Position numbers and translations under genes: made by a program
NCBI RefSeq assembly: GCF_900188085.1
Contig: NZ_FZOU01000013.1
Location: forward strand, 1 to 64,000
DNA from: Granulicella rosea
GTDB lineage: Bacteria; Acidobacteriota; Terriglobia; Terriglobales; Acidobacteriaceae
Direction: 5' to 3'
DNA: 64,000 nt
The notes under the pieces: model-generated
Told to the model about the DNA's origin: nothing
Seen by the model: only the letters and a program-made list of their open reading frames with translations
The model's database searches: none
Part shown: positions 1-8,227 of the stretch, piece by piece
Position numbering within the stretch: the first letter of the stretch is position 1
Layout of the letters: every line of letters begins with the position of its first letter

Positions 1-6
1 AGATAG

Positions 7-61
7 GTCCGGGCTTTAGCCCGGACAATAAGCCCCGCAGAGTCAGTGGGGCTTTAGCCCC
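7..61. repeat. Two GGGCTTTAGCCC-type hairpins
   Basis: A perfect 8-bp stem with a TTTA loop occupies 7-26, and a second stem GGGGC-TTTA-GCCCC occupies 48-61. They lie downstream of the kinase gene that ends at 118. They may be REP-like intergenic repeats or a weak terminator; there is no U-tract. Confidence 0.5.
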
Positions 62-117
62 TGGGATATGGGTTGCGGACTTAATCAGAGCACCCTTAGA
101 GCTGTATCGCCACCAAC

Positions 118-1050
118 CTAAGCCATCTCCCCCAGGAACTCCCGCATCAACGCCGCATCGCGAAACGCCTCTGTGCCACCCTGTCGCAAGACCGAGAGCG
201 CAGCCGTTGCATTGCCCATCTCCGCGCAACGTTGTAGCGGCAATCCTGCGAGATAGCCCTTCAAAAAGCCTGCGTTATAGCTGTCGCCCGCGCCAATCGT
301 ATCCATCGGGGTTACAATTCGCGGATCGGCCTTCCAGCGGTGGCCGCCCGCCTGCACCAGCGATCCGCGCGCGCCGCACTTCACCGCCACCACCGGCACG
401 CGCAGCGCCAGCAGCGAGATCGCAGCCTCCGCATCGATAGCCCCGGTGATCCGCTTCGCCTCGTCCTCATTGGGCAAAAACACATCGACGATACCCAGCA
501 GCTCCTCCAGCGGCTCTCCCCACAGATCGTCCGGATCGTCGTTCGTATCGAGCGAGATCGTCAAGCCCCTGCCCTTCAACGTGCGGCAAAGCGCCGGAAG
601 CTCCGCCCGCAGACCGGTCTGCAGAAAGATCGAAGACACATGAAAGTGCCGGCTCGAAGCCAGGTAATCGACATCGAGCTCCGCCGCCGTCATCTCCGCC
701 ATCAGCCCCGGGTAGGTGAGAATATGCCGCGTCGAGCCATGCGGCAGCAGCAGTGTCACGCCGGTCTGCGCCTCGCCTCCCGCGATCATCACGCGCGAGA
801 GGTCCACCTGAGCATCGCGCAGCCACTCCATCGCGGTGGCGCCCAGTGGATCCTTCCCCACCTTGGTGATGAAGCCCACCTTCAACCCCAGCGCCGCAAG
901 GTTATGCGCCAGGATGGCGGAGGAGCTGCCCAGCGTCATGGCAAACCGCTGCGCCAGCAACTCCCGCTCCACCGCCATCTCCTGCGGCAGCCCGTACAGG
1001 ATGAGATCCATGTTGATCTCGCCCGCGATCGTCACATCGAAACGGCTCAT
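118..1050 (-). CDS. PfkB-family sugar kinase
   Basis: A 310-residue cytoplasmic kinase of the PfkB/ribokinase fold. The anion-hole signature DTIGAGD lies near residue 249; its last Asp is the expected catalytic base. The N-terminal substrate loop LGSSSAILAHN spans about residues 40-50. The start at 1050 is preferred over an ATG at 1056 because AGGACGG is better spaced from it. The stop of the SIS gene lies 11 bases upstream, so the two are probably one transcript. Next to AgaS-like and KbaZ-like genes the likely substrate is tagatose 6-phosphate, but family members use many sugars and the substrate cannot be read from the sequence. Confidence 0.85.
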   Translation of the reverse strand: MSRFDVTIAGEINMDLILYGLPQEMAVERELLAQRFAMTLGSSSAILAHNLAALGLKVGFITKVGKDPLGATAMEWLRDAQVDLSRVMIAGGEAQTGVTLLLPHGSTRHILTYPGLMAEMTAAELDVDYLASSRHFHVSSIFLQTGLRAELPALCRTLKGRGLTISLDTNDDPDDLWGEPLEELLGIVDVFLPNEDEAKRITGAIDAEAAISLLALRVPVVAVKCGARGSLVQAGGHRWKADPRIVTPMDTIGAGDSYNAGFLKGYLAGLPLQRCAEMGNATAALSVLRQGGTEAFRDAALMREFLGEMA

Positions 1051-1061
1051 CGGCATCCGTC

Positions 1062-2108
1062 CTAGATCGTCACCACACGGCTGAGGTTGCGTGGATTGTC
1101 CGGGTCCAGACCCTTCTCCAGCCCGCGATAGCTGCCAAGCAACTGACCCCACACCACATACGCGGCCAGCCGAGCCAGCTCCGGCCCCGGAATCTCCAGC
1201 TCGATCAGCAGATCCGCAGCCACACGCAGCACATCGGGCGCTTCGTTCACCACGGCGTAGATCTTCGCGCCGAGCTGCTTCATCTCCAGCAGCACCTGCA
1301 GCTCGCTCTTGAGGTTCGACTCCGACAGCAACCCGCCGACCAGCGTCGCCGGACCCACCACCGACTTCGGCCCATGGCGGAACTCCAGCGTATGGAAGAA
1401 CTGCGCATAGGTCGACGAAGACTCCATCACCTTCAGCGCCGTCTCCTCGGCGATCGGATACAGCGCGCCCTGACCGAGGATCGCAATGTCCTCGAAGTCA
1501 TTCTTCGCGAAGGCCTCGACATCGTCGGCATAGATCTTCAGCAGGCGGCGCAGGTGCCGCGGCAGCTCGGTCAGCGCCGCCAAAAAGCTCTCGTTTCCCG
1601 CGACGCTCGCCGCGATGTACTGCAGCGACAGCAGCATCGTGGTGAACGAAGAGGTCATCACCGTGCTCTCTTCCACGACATTCAGCTTCAGCAGATATTC
1701 GGTCGCCTCTGCCAGCTCGCGGCCATCGCACGTGACGGCCAGAAACTCGACGCCCTGCGCGGTCAGATAGTCCGCGACCTGCAGCACCTCGGAGGTGTGT
1801 CCCGAGCGCGAGATCAACACCGGGAAGAACGCCTGCGCGCCGCGCGGAAACACGAGCTTCGGGTTCAGCAGAATCTCCGACGCAGGCACAGCGCCAGCCG
1901 GCGACGCCAGCAGCTCCGTAAAGCTGGCAGCCGCGCCCTGGGCCAGATAGAAGCTCGTGCCGCAGCCCACAAACAGCCACGGAATGCTGCGCGGATCGTA
2001 CTTCGCCAGCATGGCGCTGAAGTCCATGCCCTTGACGTCCTTCAGGCACTGCTGCCATACCTCGGGCTGATTCAAAATCTCGACGACTGTCTTCACTTCG
2101 GCTGTCAT
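1062..2108 (-). CDS. agaS: SIS-domain sugar-phosphate isomerase/deaminase, AgaS-like
   Basis: A 348-residue protein with two SIS domains. The first contains GCGTSFYLAQG and SRSGHTSEV; the second contains EFRHGPKS, the E-x-x-HGP type motif shared by AgaS and the GlmS isomerase half. AgaS converts galactosamine 6-phosphate to tagatose 6-phosphate plus ammonia. There is no glutaminase domain, so it is not GlmS. The start at 2108 is set by GAGGGG just upstream. It is first in a minus-strand pair with the PfkB kinase and diverges from the MFS transporter. A glucosamine- or fructosamine-phosphate substrate remains possible. Confidence 0.8.
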   Translation of the reverse strand: MTAEVKTVVEILNQPEVWQQCLKDVKGMDFSAMLAKYDPRSIPWLFVGCGTSFYLAQGAAASFTELLASPAGAVPASEILLNPKLVFPRGAQAFFPVLISRSGHTSEVLQVADYLTAQGVEFLAVTCDGRELAEATEYLLKLNVVEESTVMTSSFTTMLLSLQYIAASVAGNESFLAALTELPRHLRRLLKIYADDVEAFAKNDFEDIAILGQGALYPIAEETALKVMESSSTYAQFFHTLEFRHGPKSVVGPATLVGGLLSESNLKSELQVLLEMKQLGAKIYAVVNEAPDVLRVAADLLIELEIPGPELARLAAYVVWGQLLGSYRGLEKGLDPDNPRNLSRVVTI

Positions 2109-2185
2109 GTGTTCCCCTCTTCGCTCGTCTGCCGGTTCAGGATAGGTGCGAACGGCGTCTGAAAAGATAGCCGCGCGGATTCGCC

Positions 2186-2225
2186 TGTTTCGATACAACG
2201 TAATATAACATAACAAAACGAAACA
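2186..2225. promoter_or_regulatory. Inverted repeat TGTTTCG-N26-CGAAACA in a divergent promoter region
   Basis: TGTTTCG at 2186-2192 is mirrored by CGAAACA at 2219-2225, enclosing an AT-rich stretch between the agaS-like gene and the MFS gene. CGAAACA also occurs at 6989-6995, before the GH105-type gene, and at 10203-10209, upstream of the deoR-type gene. It is a candidate operator for that DeoR regulator. This is inferred only from position and recurrence. Confidence 0.35.
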
Positions 2226-2265
2226 TACGACATCGGAAAACACTCCAAGATCGGAACCCGACTCC

Positions 2266-3960
2266 ATGCCTCTCGTTCCCGCCCCCTTACGCGTCGGCCA
2301 TGCCACAAGACAGCATTCCGCACCGGCCCTCTTCCATCGCCGCTTCCTGCTCGTCATTGCTGGGCTGGGCGGCCTGCTTTACGGCATCGACATCGGCATC
2401 ATCTCCGCGGCTCTGCTCTATCTCGGCAAGACCGTCGATCTGACGGTCGCGCAAACCTCCGCCATCGTGGCGGCCGTGCTGGGCGGCTCGATGGTCTCGT
2501 CGCTCATCGCGGGCTTCCTGGCCGATCTCGCCGGGCGCAGGAAGATGATGATCGCCAGCGGCCTGCTCTTCGTCTGCAGTGTACTGCTGATCGTGCTTTC
2601 GCACGGTTTTCTTTCTCTCTTCCTCGGCCGCCTGATGCAGGGCATCAGCGGAGGCGTGATCGCCGTCGTCGTGCCGCTCTATCTCGCCGAGACGCTGCCC
2701 GCGCACTCCCGCGGACAAGGCTCGGCGACGTTCCAGTTCATGCTGACCTTCGGCATCGTCATGGCGGCCGTCATCGGCTGGTATTTCATCCGCGACGCGG
2801 AGCTCGCCATCGCCGCCGCGCACGGTAACGCCATGCTCATCGAGTGCGCGCAGAACCACGCCTGGCGCGGCATGTTCCTCTCCGTCATCTATCCCGGCCT
2901 GCTCTTCTCCGCCGGAACCTTCGCCCTCAGCGAGACCCCTCGCTGGCTCTTCCGCAAGGGCCGCTCCGCGGAAGCGCTCGCATCTCTCCTCCGCACCTCC
3001 ACGGCCGACGAGGCCCATCGCGAGTTCGCCAACATGCAGCGCTTCGCCGCCGAAGGCCCCGAGGACACAGCCGCAGCCGGCCCGCTGCTCCAGCGCAAGT
3101 ACATCCTGCCCTTCGTGCTCGCCTGCGTCGTCCTCGCCTGCAACCAGGCCACGGGCATCAACTCCATCCTCGGTTACCTATCGCTGATCCTCAAGCAGGC
3201 AGGCATGACCGCGACCCGCGCGGCCCAGGGCGACCTCGCCGTCAAGCTGCTCAACTGCATCGTCAGCCTCGTCGCCGTCAGCCTCATCGACCGCAAGGGG
3301 CGCAAGTTCCTCCTCACACTCGGCTCCGCCGGCGTCTTCCTCGCGCTCTCGCTCACGGCCTTCTTCTTCCATCGCGAAGAGGTCCGGCGCCACGACATCC
3401 CCGCAGAGTTGCAGGCCCGCGTGTCGGACGACCGGCTCTCGCTGAACGCAGGCGCACTGCGCGCCCTGAACCCCGGCGAGACCGCGCCCCTCAGCCTCAC
3501 CGTCGTCTACAGCTTCGGCGACGGCGAGAAGATCGCAACCCTCGCAACCAGCGACGCCGAGACCTTGAACCTCGCGCCCGAGACCGCTGGCCAGCGCCTG
3601 CTCATCCGCCACGCCTATCTCGCTCCGCAGCCCACGCAGCGCGAAGGCTGGGCCATCACCCTCTGCCTTGCACTCTTCATCGCCAGCTTCTCCATCGGCC
3701 CCGGCGTCGTCGTCTGGCTCATCCTGTCGGAGCTGATGCCGACACGCATTCGCTCCAACGGCATGGGCATTGCGCTGCTCATCAACCAGGGCGTCTCCAC
3801 TCTCATCGCCGGCGCATTCTTGCCCACGGTCACCGACCACGGCTACGCGACCATGTTCGCCATCTGGGCCACTTGCACCGTCGTCTACTTCATCACCGCA
3901 GCCTTCTTCCTGCCCGAGACCAAAGGCAAGACCCTCGAAGAGATCGAGCAGGCTTTCTAA
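2266..3960 (+). CDS. MFS sugar transporter (SP family) with extra loop
   Basis: A 564-residue inner-membrane sugar porter. Family motifs appear in order: ADLAGRRKM after TM2, SETPRWLF after TM6, QATGINS in TM7, DRKGRK after TM8 and PETKGKTLEEIE at the C terminus. Most SP-family carriers are about 450-500 residues. The excess here is a soluble stretch of about 95 residues (roughly 368-463) between TM9 and TM10, predicted to be periplasmic in a 12-TM topology. It is divergent from the agaS-like gene and probably imports the sugar released by the exported lyases and hydrolase of this locus. The start is plausible but its ribosome-binding site is weak. Confidence 0.88.
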   Translation: MPLVPAPLRVGHATRQHSAPALFHRRFLLVIAGLGGLLYGIDIGIISAALLYLGKTVDLTVAQTSAIVAAVLGGSMVSSLIAGFLADLAGRRKMMIASGLLFVCSVLLIVLSHGFLSLFLGRLMQGISGGVIAVVVPLYLAETLPAHSRGQGSATFQFMLTFGIVMAAVIGWYFIRDAELAIAAAHGNAMLIECAQNHAWRGMFLSVIYPGLLFSAGTFALSETPRWLFRKGRSAEALASLLRTSTADEAHREFANMQRFAAEGPEDTAAAGPLLQRKYILPFVLACVVLACNQATGINSILGYLSLILKQAGMTATRAAQGDLAVKLLNCIVSLVAVSLIDRKGRKFLLTLGSAGVFLALSLTAFFFHREEVRRHDIPAELQARVSDDRLSLNAGALRALNPGETAPLSLTVVYSFGDGEKIATLATSDAETLNLAPETAGQRLLIRHAYLAPQPTQREGWAITLCLALFIASFSIGPGVVVWLILSELMPTRIRSNGMGIALLINQGVSTLIAGAFLPTVTDHGYATMFAIWATCTVVYFITAAFFLPETKGKTLEEIEQAF

Positions 3961-3998
3961 CTCGCGAAGGTGGAGGCTATTTTGTTGCTCATGTTGCA

Positions 3999-4027
3999 GG
4001 GTGAGCGCCACGTACCGGCGCTCACCC
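3999..4027. terminator. Strong hairpin between convergent genes
   Basis: GGGTGAGCGCC and GGCGCTCACCC form a perfect 11-bp stem with a 7-base loop. It sits between the stop of the MFS gene (3960) and the stop of the lyase gene (4034), the expected place for a bidirectional terminator. No long U-tract follows on either strand. Confidence 0.6.
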
Positions 4028-4033
4028 CACCAC

Positions 4034-5542
4034 TTACGGATTCATGTAGTGCGTCAGCGTCTCCCAGTTCATAAAGTAGTTCGCCCCGGTAGGCCGCACG
4101 CTCGTTAGATAGGCGCTCATCTCCGGCAGACTCATGCTTCTGCGATTCACCAGCGCGTTGTAAGCGATCTCGCCTGTACCCACCGAGCTGCCCATCGTCA
4201 GCGTCCCGCCGCACAACGTGCTCGGCGGCGTAGCGCCGTTCAGGTAGTCGGCATTGAACTCGAGACCGTCCTGCATCCGCACTGCGTTGCTTGTGCCCAG
4301 CGAGCTCTCCCCATACAGGTCGACGCCCTGTAAATACGCGGTCTCCGCGCCATTGGCCAGCGCGCCGAAGCCCCAGCGCGTATGACCCAGGTCGCGGCAC
4401 GTCTCCTCGCTCACGCCCTCCGGATACGTCGCCTGGTTATACCAGTACGTGACCATGTGGGCCGAGGTCGTATAGGACGCCGTCCAGTCGATCGGCGGCG
4501 CCGGATAGCTCCCGTCGCCCGGCTCATACACATACGCCGGCAACGCATAGCGCCACATCCAAAGCCCGCGGAAGAACGTTCCCGGATCGCCGATGAACAC
4601 GCCGATATGGATCATCGCCGCAGCCGTCGCCGCGTGCAGATTGCCGCCATAGTTGCCCTGCCCGCGGTCGTTCGTCAGCATCGGCACAAACTGCCCGGTA
4701 AGAAAGGTCTGGAACTGTGTAATATCCGACGAGGCCCAGTAACTCACCCCGCTGCCGTTCACATAGGTGTAGCGAATGATCTCCGCCGCCTGTGCCCATA
4801 CCCCCGCCGCCCAGGCCGGCGTGTTGTACTCGTTCGAGCCGTTGAAGCCGCCCGTCAACGTCGAAGACCATGCGTTCATGATCGCAATCGCGTTCGTCGC
4901 ATAGGTCGTGTTCTTCGTGATGCACCAGAGCAGCGCCTGCGTATACGCGGCCTCCGCATCGTCCATCAGGTACGTTCCCTGCGACGTATCCGTATCGACC
5001 GAAGCCGATGGCGTAGCCGTATAGGTCAGCGATCCGAAGCTGCTTGCCTTCGCATTCGCCAGCGCCGTCTTCCACGGCGACGAGCCCACATTCGACGTCA
5101 TGGTCGCCAGTTGCGCCGCATCGATCAGAATGCCCGGATGCGTAAACGTGAAGCTCGAGCCGACCGTCAGCGCGAACGCGCTTGTCTCGGTCAATCCGCC
5201 GCCCGTGCCAGTGACGGTGATCGTATACGTGCCCGCCGGCGTACTGCTTGCCGTCGCAATCGTCAGCACGCTGACCGCCCATGCGCCTGAGACCGACGCC
5301 GGCGCAAACGTCGCCGTCGCGCCGGTCGGCAGCCCACTCACCGTCAACGCCGTCGTGCCCGTATAACCGCCCGAGCCCTGCACGATCGGCGTAATCACCA
5401 TACTTTGTCCCGGCGTCACCGATCCCTTCGATGGCCGGTTCTGCACCGTAAAGCTCTGTGCCTGCACTGTATTCGGTCCCCACTGCCCACCACAAAGGAG
5501 CAGCATACAGACGACGCTGAAAACCATTCTGCTGAAACGCAT
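4034..5542 (-). CDS. Secreted polysaccharide lyase, alginate-lyase fold, with Ig-like domain
   Basis: A 502-residue exported protein. It has a signal peptide of about 29 residues ending near VQA, an Ig-like domain at about 31-125 and a C-terminal alginate-lyase-like domain (PF05426 type). The stretch EETCRDLGHTRWGFGAL resembles the RDQGHT motif of glucuronan- and alginate-lyase relatives. The family cleaves uronic-acid polysaccharides by beta-elimination; the exact substrate is unknown. The start at 5542 has AGGAGG at ideal spacing. It is divergent from the kbaZ-like gene and convergent with the transporter. The Ig-like domain resembles the repeats in the giant protease at 14.3-22.5 kb. Confidence 0.75.
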   Translation of the reverse strand: MRFSRMVFSVVCMLLLCGGQWGPNTVQAQSFTVQNRPSKGSVTPGQSMVITPIVQGSGGYTGTTALTVSGLPTGATATFAPASVSGAWAVSVLTIATASSTPAGTYTITVTGTGGGLTETSAFALTVGSSFTFTHPGILIDAAQLATMTSNVGSSPWKTALANAKASSFGSLTYTATPSASVDTDTSQGTYLMDDAEAAYTQALLWCITKNTTYATNAIAIMNAWSSTLTGGFNGSNEYNTPAWAAGVWAQAAEIIRYTYVNGSGVSYWASSDITQFQTFLTGQFVPMLTNDRGQGNYGGNLHAATAAAMIHIGVFIGDPGTFFRGLWMWRYALPAYVYEPGDGSYPAPPIDWTASYTTSAHMVTYWYNQATYPEGVSEETCRDLGHTRWGFGALANGAETAYLQGVDLYGESSLGTSNAVRMQDGLEFNADYLNGATPPSTLCGGTLTMGSSVGTGEIAYNALVNRRSMSLPEMSAYLTSVRPTGANYFMNWETLTHYMNP

Positions 5543-5676
5543 TGGTAGATCCTCCTGAAATTTTGTTCGGTATTGGGCGAAGCGGAATGAAAAACAACAC
5601 AATGTTCATATTGTTTTATTATTCTTGTTGTGTTTTAGTATGGATTAGATCCAATAGCAATAGAAATGGGTGCGAC

Positions 5677-6975
5677 ATGTCAGAATTCCTCGAAACCATG
5701 GGAGCCGCCTATGCCGCCGGCGCGCCCTTCGGCCTCTACTCCGTCTGCTCCGCTCATCCGCTGGTCCTGCAGGCTGCCATTCTGCAGGCGCTTGACGACC
5801 ACTCCCCCCTGCTCGTCGAAGCCACCAGCAACCAGGTGAATCAGTTCGGCGGATACACCGGCATGCGCCCCGCGGACTTCCGCAACTTCGTCGTCGAGCT
5901 GGCTGTCCGGCTCGGCTTCGCGCCCGACAACCTCATCCTCGGCGGCGACCACCTTGGCCCCAATCCGTGGCAGCATCTCCCCGAAGCCGAAGCCATGCAG
6001 CACGCCGAGATGATGGTCGCCGAGTACTCCCGCGCGGGCTTCGTCAAGATCCACCTCGACGCCTCCATGCCCTGTCTGGGCGACCCCGCGATCCTGCCCG
6101 ACCGTACGATCGCCGAGCGCGCCGCGCGCCTCTGCCGCGCCGCCGAAGCAGCCGCGAACGGCGCCCCGCGCTTCTATGTCATCGGCACCGAAGTTCCCGT
6201 TCCCGGCGGCGCCACCGAGTCGCTCTCGGAGCTCGAAGTCACCCACACCTCCGCCGCGCGCCACACCCTCGGCATCCACCGCGAGGTCTTCGCCGCCGCG
6301 GGCCTCGAACGCGTCTGGCCTCGCGTGATCGCGCTTGTCGTGCAGCCCGGGGTCGAGTTCAACCACGACTCCGTCGTCGACTACACCCCGTCCAAGACCG
6401 AGTCGCTCCGCACCGTGCTCTCGGACGCGCCCGGCATGGTCTTCGAGGCGCACTCCACCGACTATCAACGTCCCGCCGCCTATCACCAGCTTGTGCAGGA
6501 CGGCTTCACCATCCTCAAGGTCGGCCCGGCGCTCACCTTCGCCCTGCGCGAGGCGCTCTTCGCGCTTGAAAAGATCGAGCAGGAGCTGCTGCCCACACAC
6601 CGCCTCTCGCACCTCTCGGCCACGCTCGAACACGAGATGCTGACCGCGCCCGGCAACTGGCGCAAGCACTATCACGGCACGCCGATCGAGCAGCGTATCC
6701 TGCGCCGCTACAGCTACTCCGACCGCATGCGCTACTACTGGAAGCAGCCCGCCGTCGAGCAGGCCGTCGAAAAGCTGATGCAGAACCTCGAACAGATCCA
6801 CATTCCCGAGACGCTGCTCTCCGCCGCGCTGCCCGACCAGTACCGCGCCGTGCGCGCCGGCAAGCTGCGTCCCGCTCCCGAGGCGCTCATTCTGCACAAG
6901 ATTCGCGAGGCGCTCGTCCCTTACGCCGAGGCCGGCATCTGCCGCCTCGAGCAGCTCGCCACCGCAAGCTACTAA
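5677..6975 (+). CDS. KbaZ/GatZ-like tagatose-bisphosphate aldolase subunit family
   Basis: A 432-residue TIM-barrel protein of the GatZ/KbaZ family, recognised from FGLYSVCSAHPLV near the start, GGDHLGPNPW, KIHLDASM and the C-terminal RYYW segment. In enteric bacteria GatZ/KbaZ supports the catalytic GatY/KbaY subunit in splitting tagatose 1,6-bisphosphate. No GatY/KbaY partner is visible here. Some family members have been described as C4-epimerases of phosphorylated ketohexoses, which would make a partner unnecessary. The chosen ATG follows GGGTG; upstream in-frame codons lie in the AT-rich divergent promoter region. It supports tagatose-phosphate catabolism together with the SIS and PfkB genes. 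Confidence 0.82.
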   Translation: MSEFLETMGAAYAAGAPFGLYSVCSAHPLVLQAAILQALDDHSPLLVEATSNQVNQFGGYTGMRPADFRNFVVELAVRLGFAPDNLILGGDHLGPNPWQHLPEAEAMQHAEMMVAEYSRAGFVKIHLDASMPCLGDPAILPDRTIAERAARLCRAAEAAANGAPRFYVIGTEVPVPGGATESLSELEVTHTSAARHTLGIHREVFAAAGLERVWPRVIALVVQPGVEFNHDSVVDYTPSKTESLRTVLSDAPGMVFEAHSTDYQRPAAYHQLVQDGFTILKVGPALTFALREALFALEKIEQELLPTHRLSHLSATLEHEMLTAPGNWRKHYHGTPIEQRILRRYSYSDRMRYYWKQPAVEQAVEKLMQNLEQIHIPETLLSAALPDQYRAVRAGKLRPAPEALILHKIREALVPYAEAGICRLEQLATASY

Positions 6976-7007
6976 AATAGAAGCAAACCGAAACAAAAGG
7001 CTCGCCT

Positions 7008-8180
7008 ATGCCCCTGACCCGCCGGACGTTCCTCGAAAGCCTCTGCCTCGCCACCCTGGCGCCCTGCGCCGGCTTCGCCCAGCAGCAGAAGCCGGTCGAC
7101 AAGGAGTTCCTGCCCGAAGCAGGCGATTCGCCGGACGACGCAGGCCCGCTCGCTGCCGATCTCTCCGCGCGGCTCGACCCCAGGGACATCCGCAAAGCCA
7201 TGCTGCGCGTCGGCGATTGGCAGTTGAAGCGCGTAAGAGCCGCCTTTAATGACGATTGGACCTTCGCCGCGCTCTACACGGGCGTCATGGCCGCGGCGCG
7301 GACGCTGCCCAGCCCAGCCTTCGAGCAGGACATGCTCGCCATGGGCCGCCAGCTTCATTGGCAGCCCGGCCCCGACCCGCTCCACGCCGACCATCAGGCC
7401 GTCGGCCAGACCTACCTCGAACTCTACCTCCAGCATCGCGACCCCGCCATGCTCGCGCCCATTCAGCAACGTTTCGGCGCCATGATGCTGCATCCCGACG
7501 ACCCGAAGAAGCCGCTCTGGTGGTGGTGCGACGCGCTCTTCATGGCCCCTCCCGTCTGCACGCGGCTCTACAAGGCCACGGGCAATACCGCCTACCTTAA
7601 CTTCCTCGACCGCGAGTGGAACATTACCTCCACCGCGCTCTACGACACCGAAGAACACCTCTTCTATCGCGACCAGCGCTATCTTGCGCAGCGCGAGAAG
7701 AACGGTCGCAAGCTCTTCTGGTCGCGCGGCAACGGCTGGGTGCTCGCCGGCCTGGCGCGCGTGCTCGAATACCTGCCGCAGGACTGGCCCACGCGTCCGC
7801 GCTACGTCGCGCAGCTCCAGCAGATGTCCGCCGCGCTCGCGAAACTGCAGGGCCCGGACGGCCTCTGGCGCTCCGGCCTGCTCGATCCCTCGGCCTATGC
7901 GCTGCCCGAGGTCTCCGGTTCGGGATTCATCGCGTATGGCATCGCCTGGGGCATCCGCCACGGCCTGCTCGACGAAAAGACGTATCTGCCCGTCGTTCAG
8001 AAGGCCTGGCAAGGCATGATCGCGCACATCTACCGGGACGGCCGCCTCGGCTGCATCCAGCCCGTGGGCGCGGCGCCCGGCCAGTTCAAACCGACATCGA
8101 GCTACGTCTATGGCGTAGGCGCCTTCCTGCTCGCCGGCTCCGAACTCTTACAACGAACGAACACGCTGAAGGCCGAATAG
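7008..8180 (+). CDS. Exported GH88/GH105-type unsaturated uronyl hydrolase
   Basis: A 390-residue alpha/alpha-barrel hydrolase with a Tat-like N terminus (TRRTFLESLCLATLAPC). Family segments are DDWTFAALYTGVMAA, HADHQAVGQTYLELY, WWWCDALFMAPP and FWSRGNGWVLAG, as in YteR-like GH105 enzymes. Such enzymes remove the 4,5-unsaturated uronic acid that polysaccharide lyases leave at the non-reducing end, by vinyl-ether hydration. This matches the two lyases of the locus. It follows the kbaZ-like gene by 32 bases and precedes the amidohydrolase by 47. GH105 and GH88 cannot be told apart with certainty by eye. Confidence 0.82.
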   Translation: MPLTRRTFLESLCLATLAPCAGFAQQQKPVDKEFLPEAGDSPDDAGPLAADLSARLDPRDIRKAMLRVGDWQLKRVRAAFNDDWTFAALYTGVMAAARTLPSPAFEQDMLAMGRQLHWQPGPDPLHADHQAVGQTYLELYLQHRDPAMLAPIQQRFGAMMLHPDDPKKPLWWWCDALFMAPPVCTRLYKATGNTAYLNFLDREWNITSTALYDTEEHLFYRDQRYLAQREKNGRKLFWSRGNGWVLAGLARVLEYLPQDWPTRPRYVAQLQQMSAALAKLQGPDGLWRSGLLDPSAYALPEVSGSGFIAYGIAWGIRHGLLDEKTYLPVVQKAWQGMIAHIYRDGRLGCIQPVGAAPGQFKPTSSYVYGVGAFLLAGSELLQRTNTLKAE

Positions 8181-8227
8181 CTGTCAGCTCCCGAACACAT
8201 TCTCAAACCCTCCGAAGGAAGATCAGC

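Noticed and set aside
5542..5676. Upstream extension of the KbaZ-like protein from an in-frame start near 5542
   Set aside because: The added residues are encoded by the AT-rich divergent promoter region and resemble no family N terminus.
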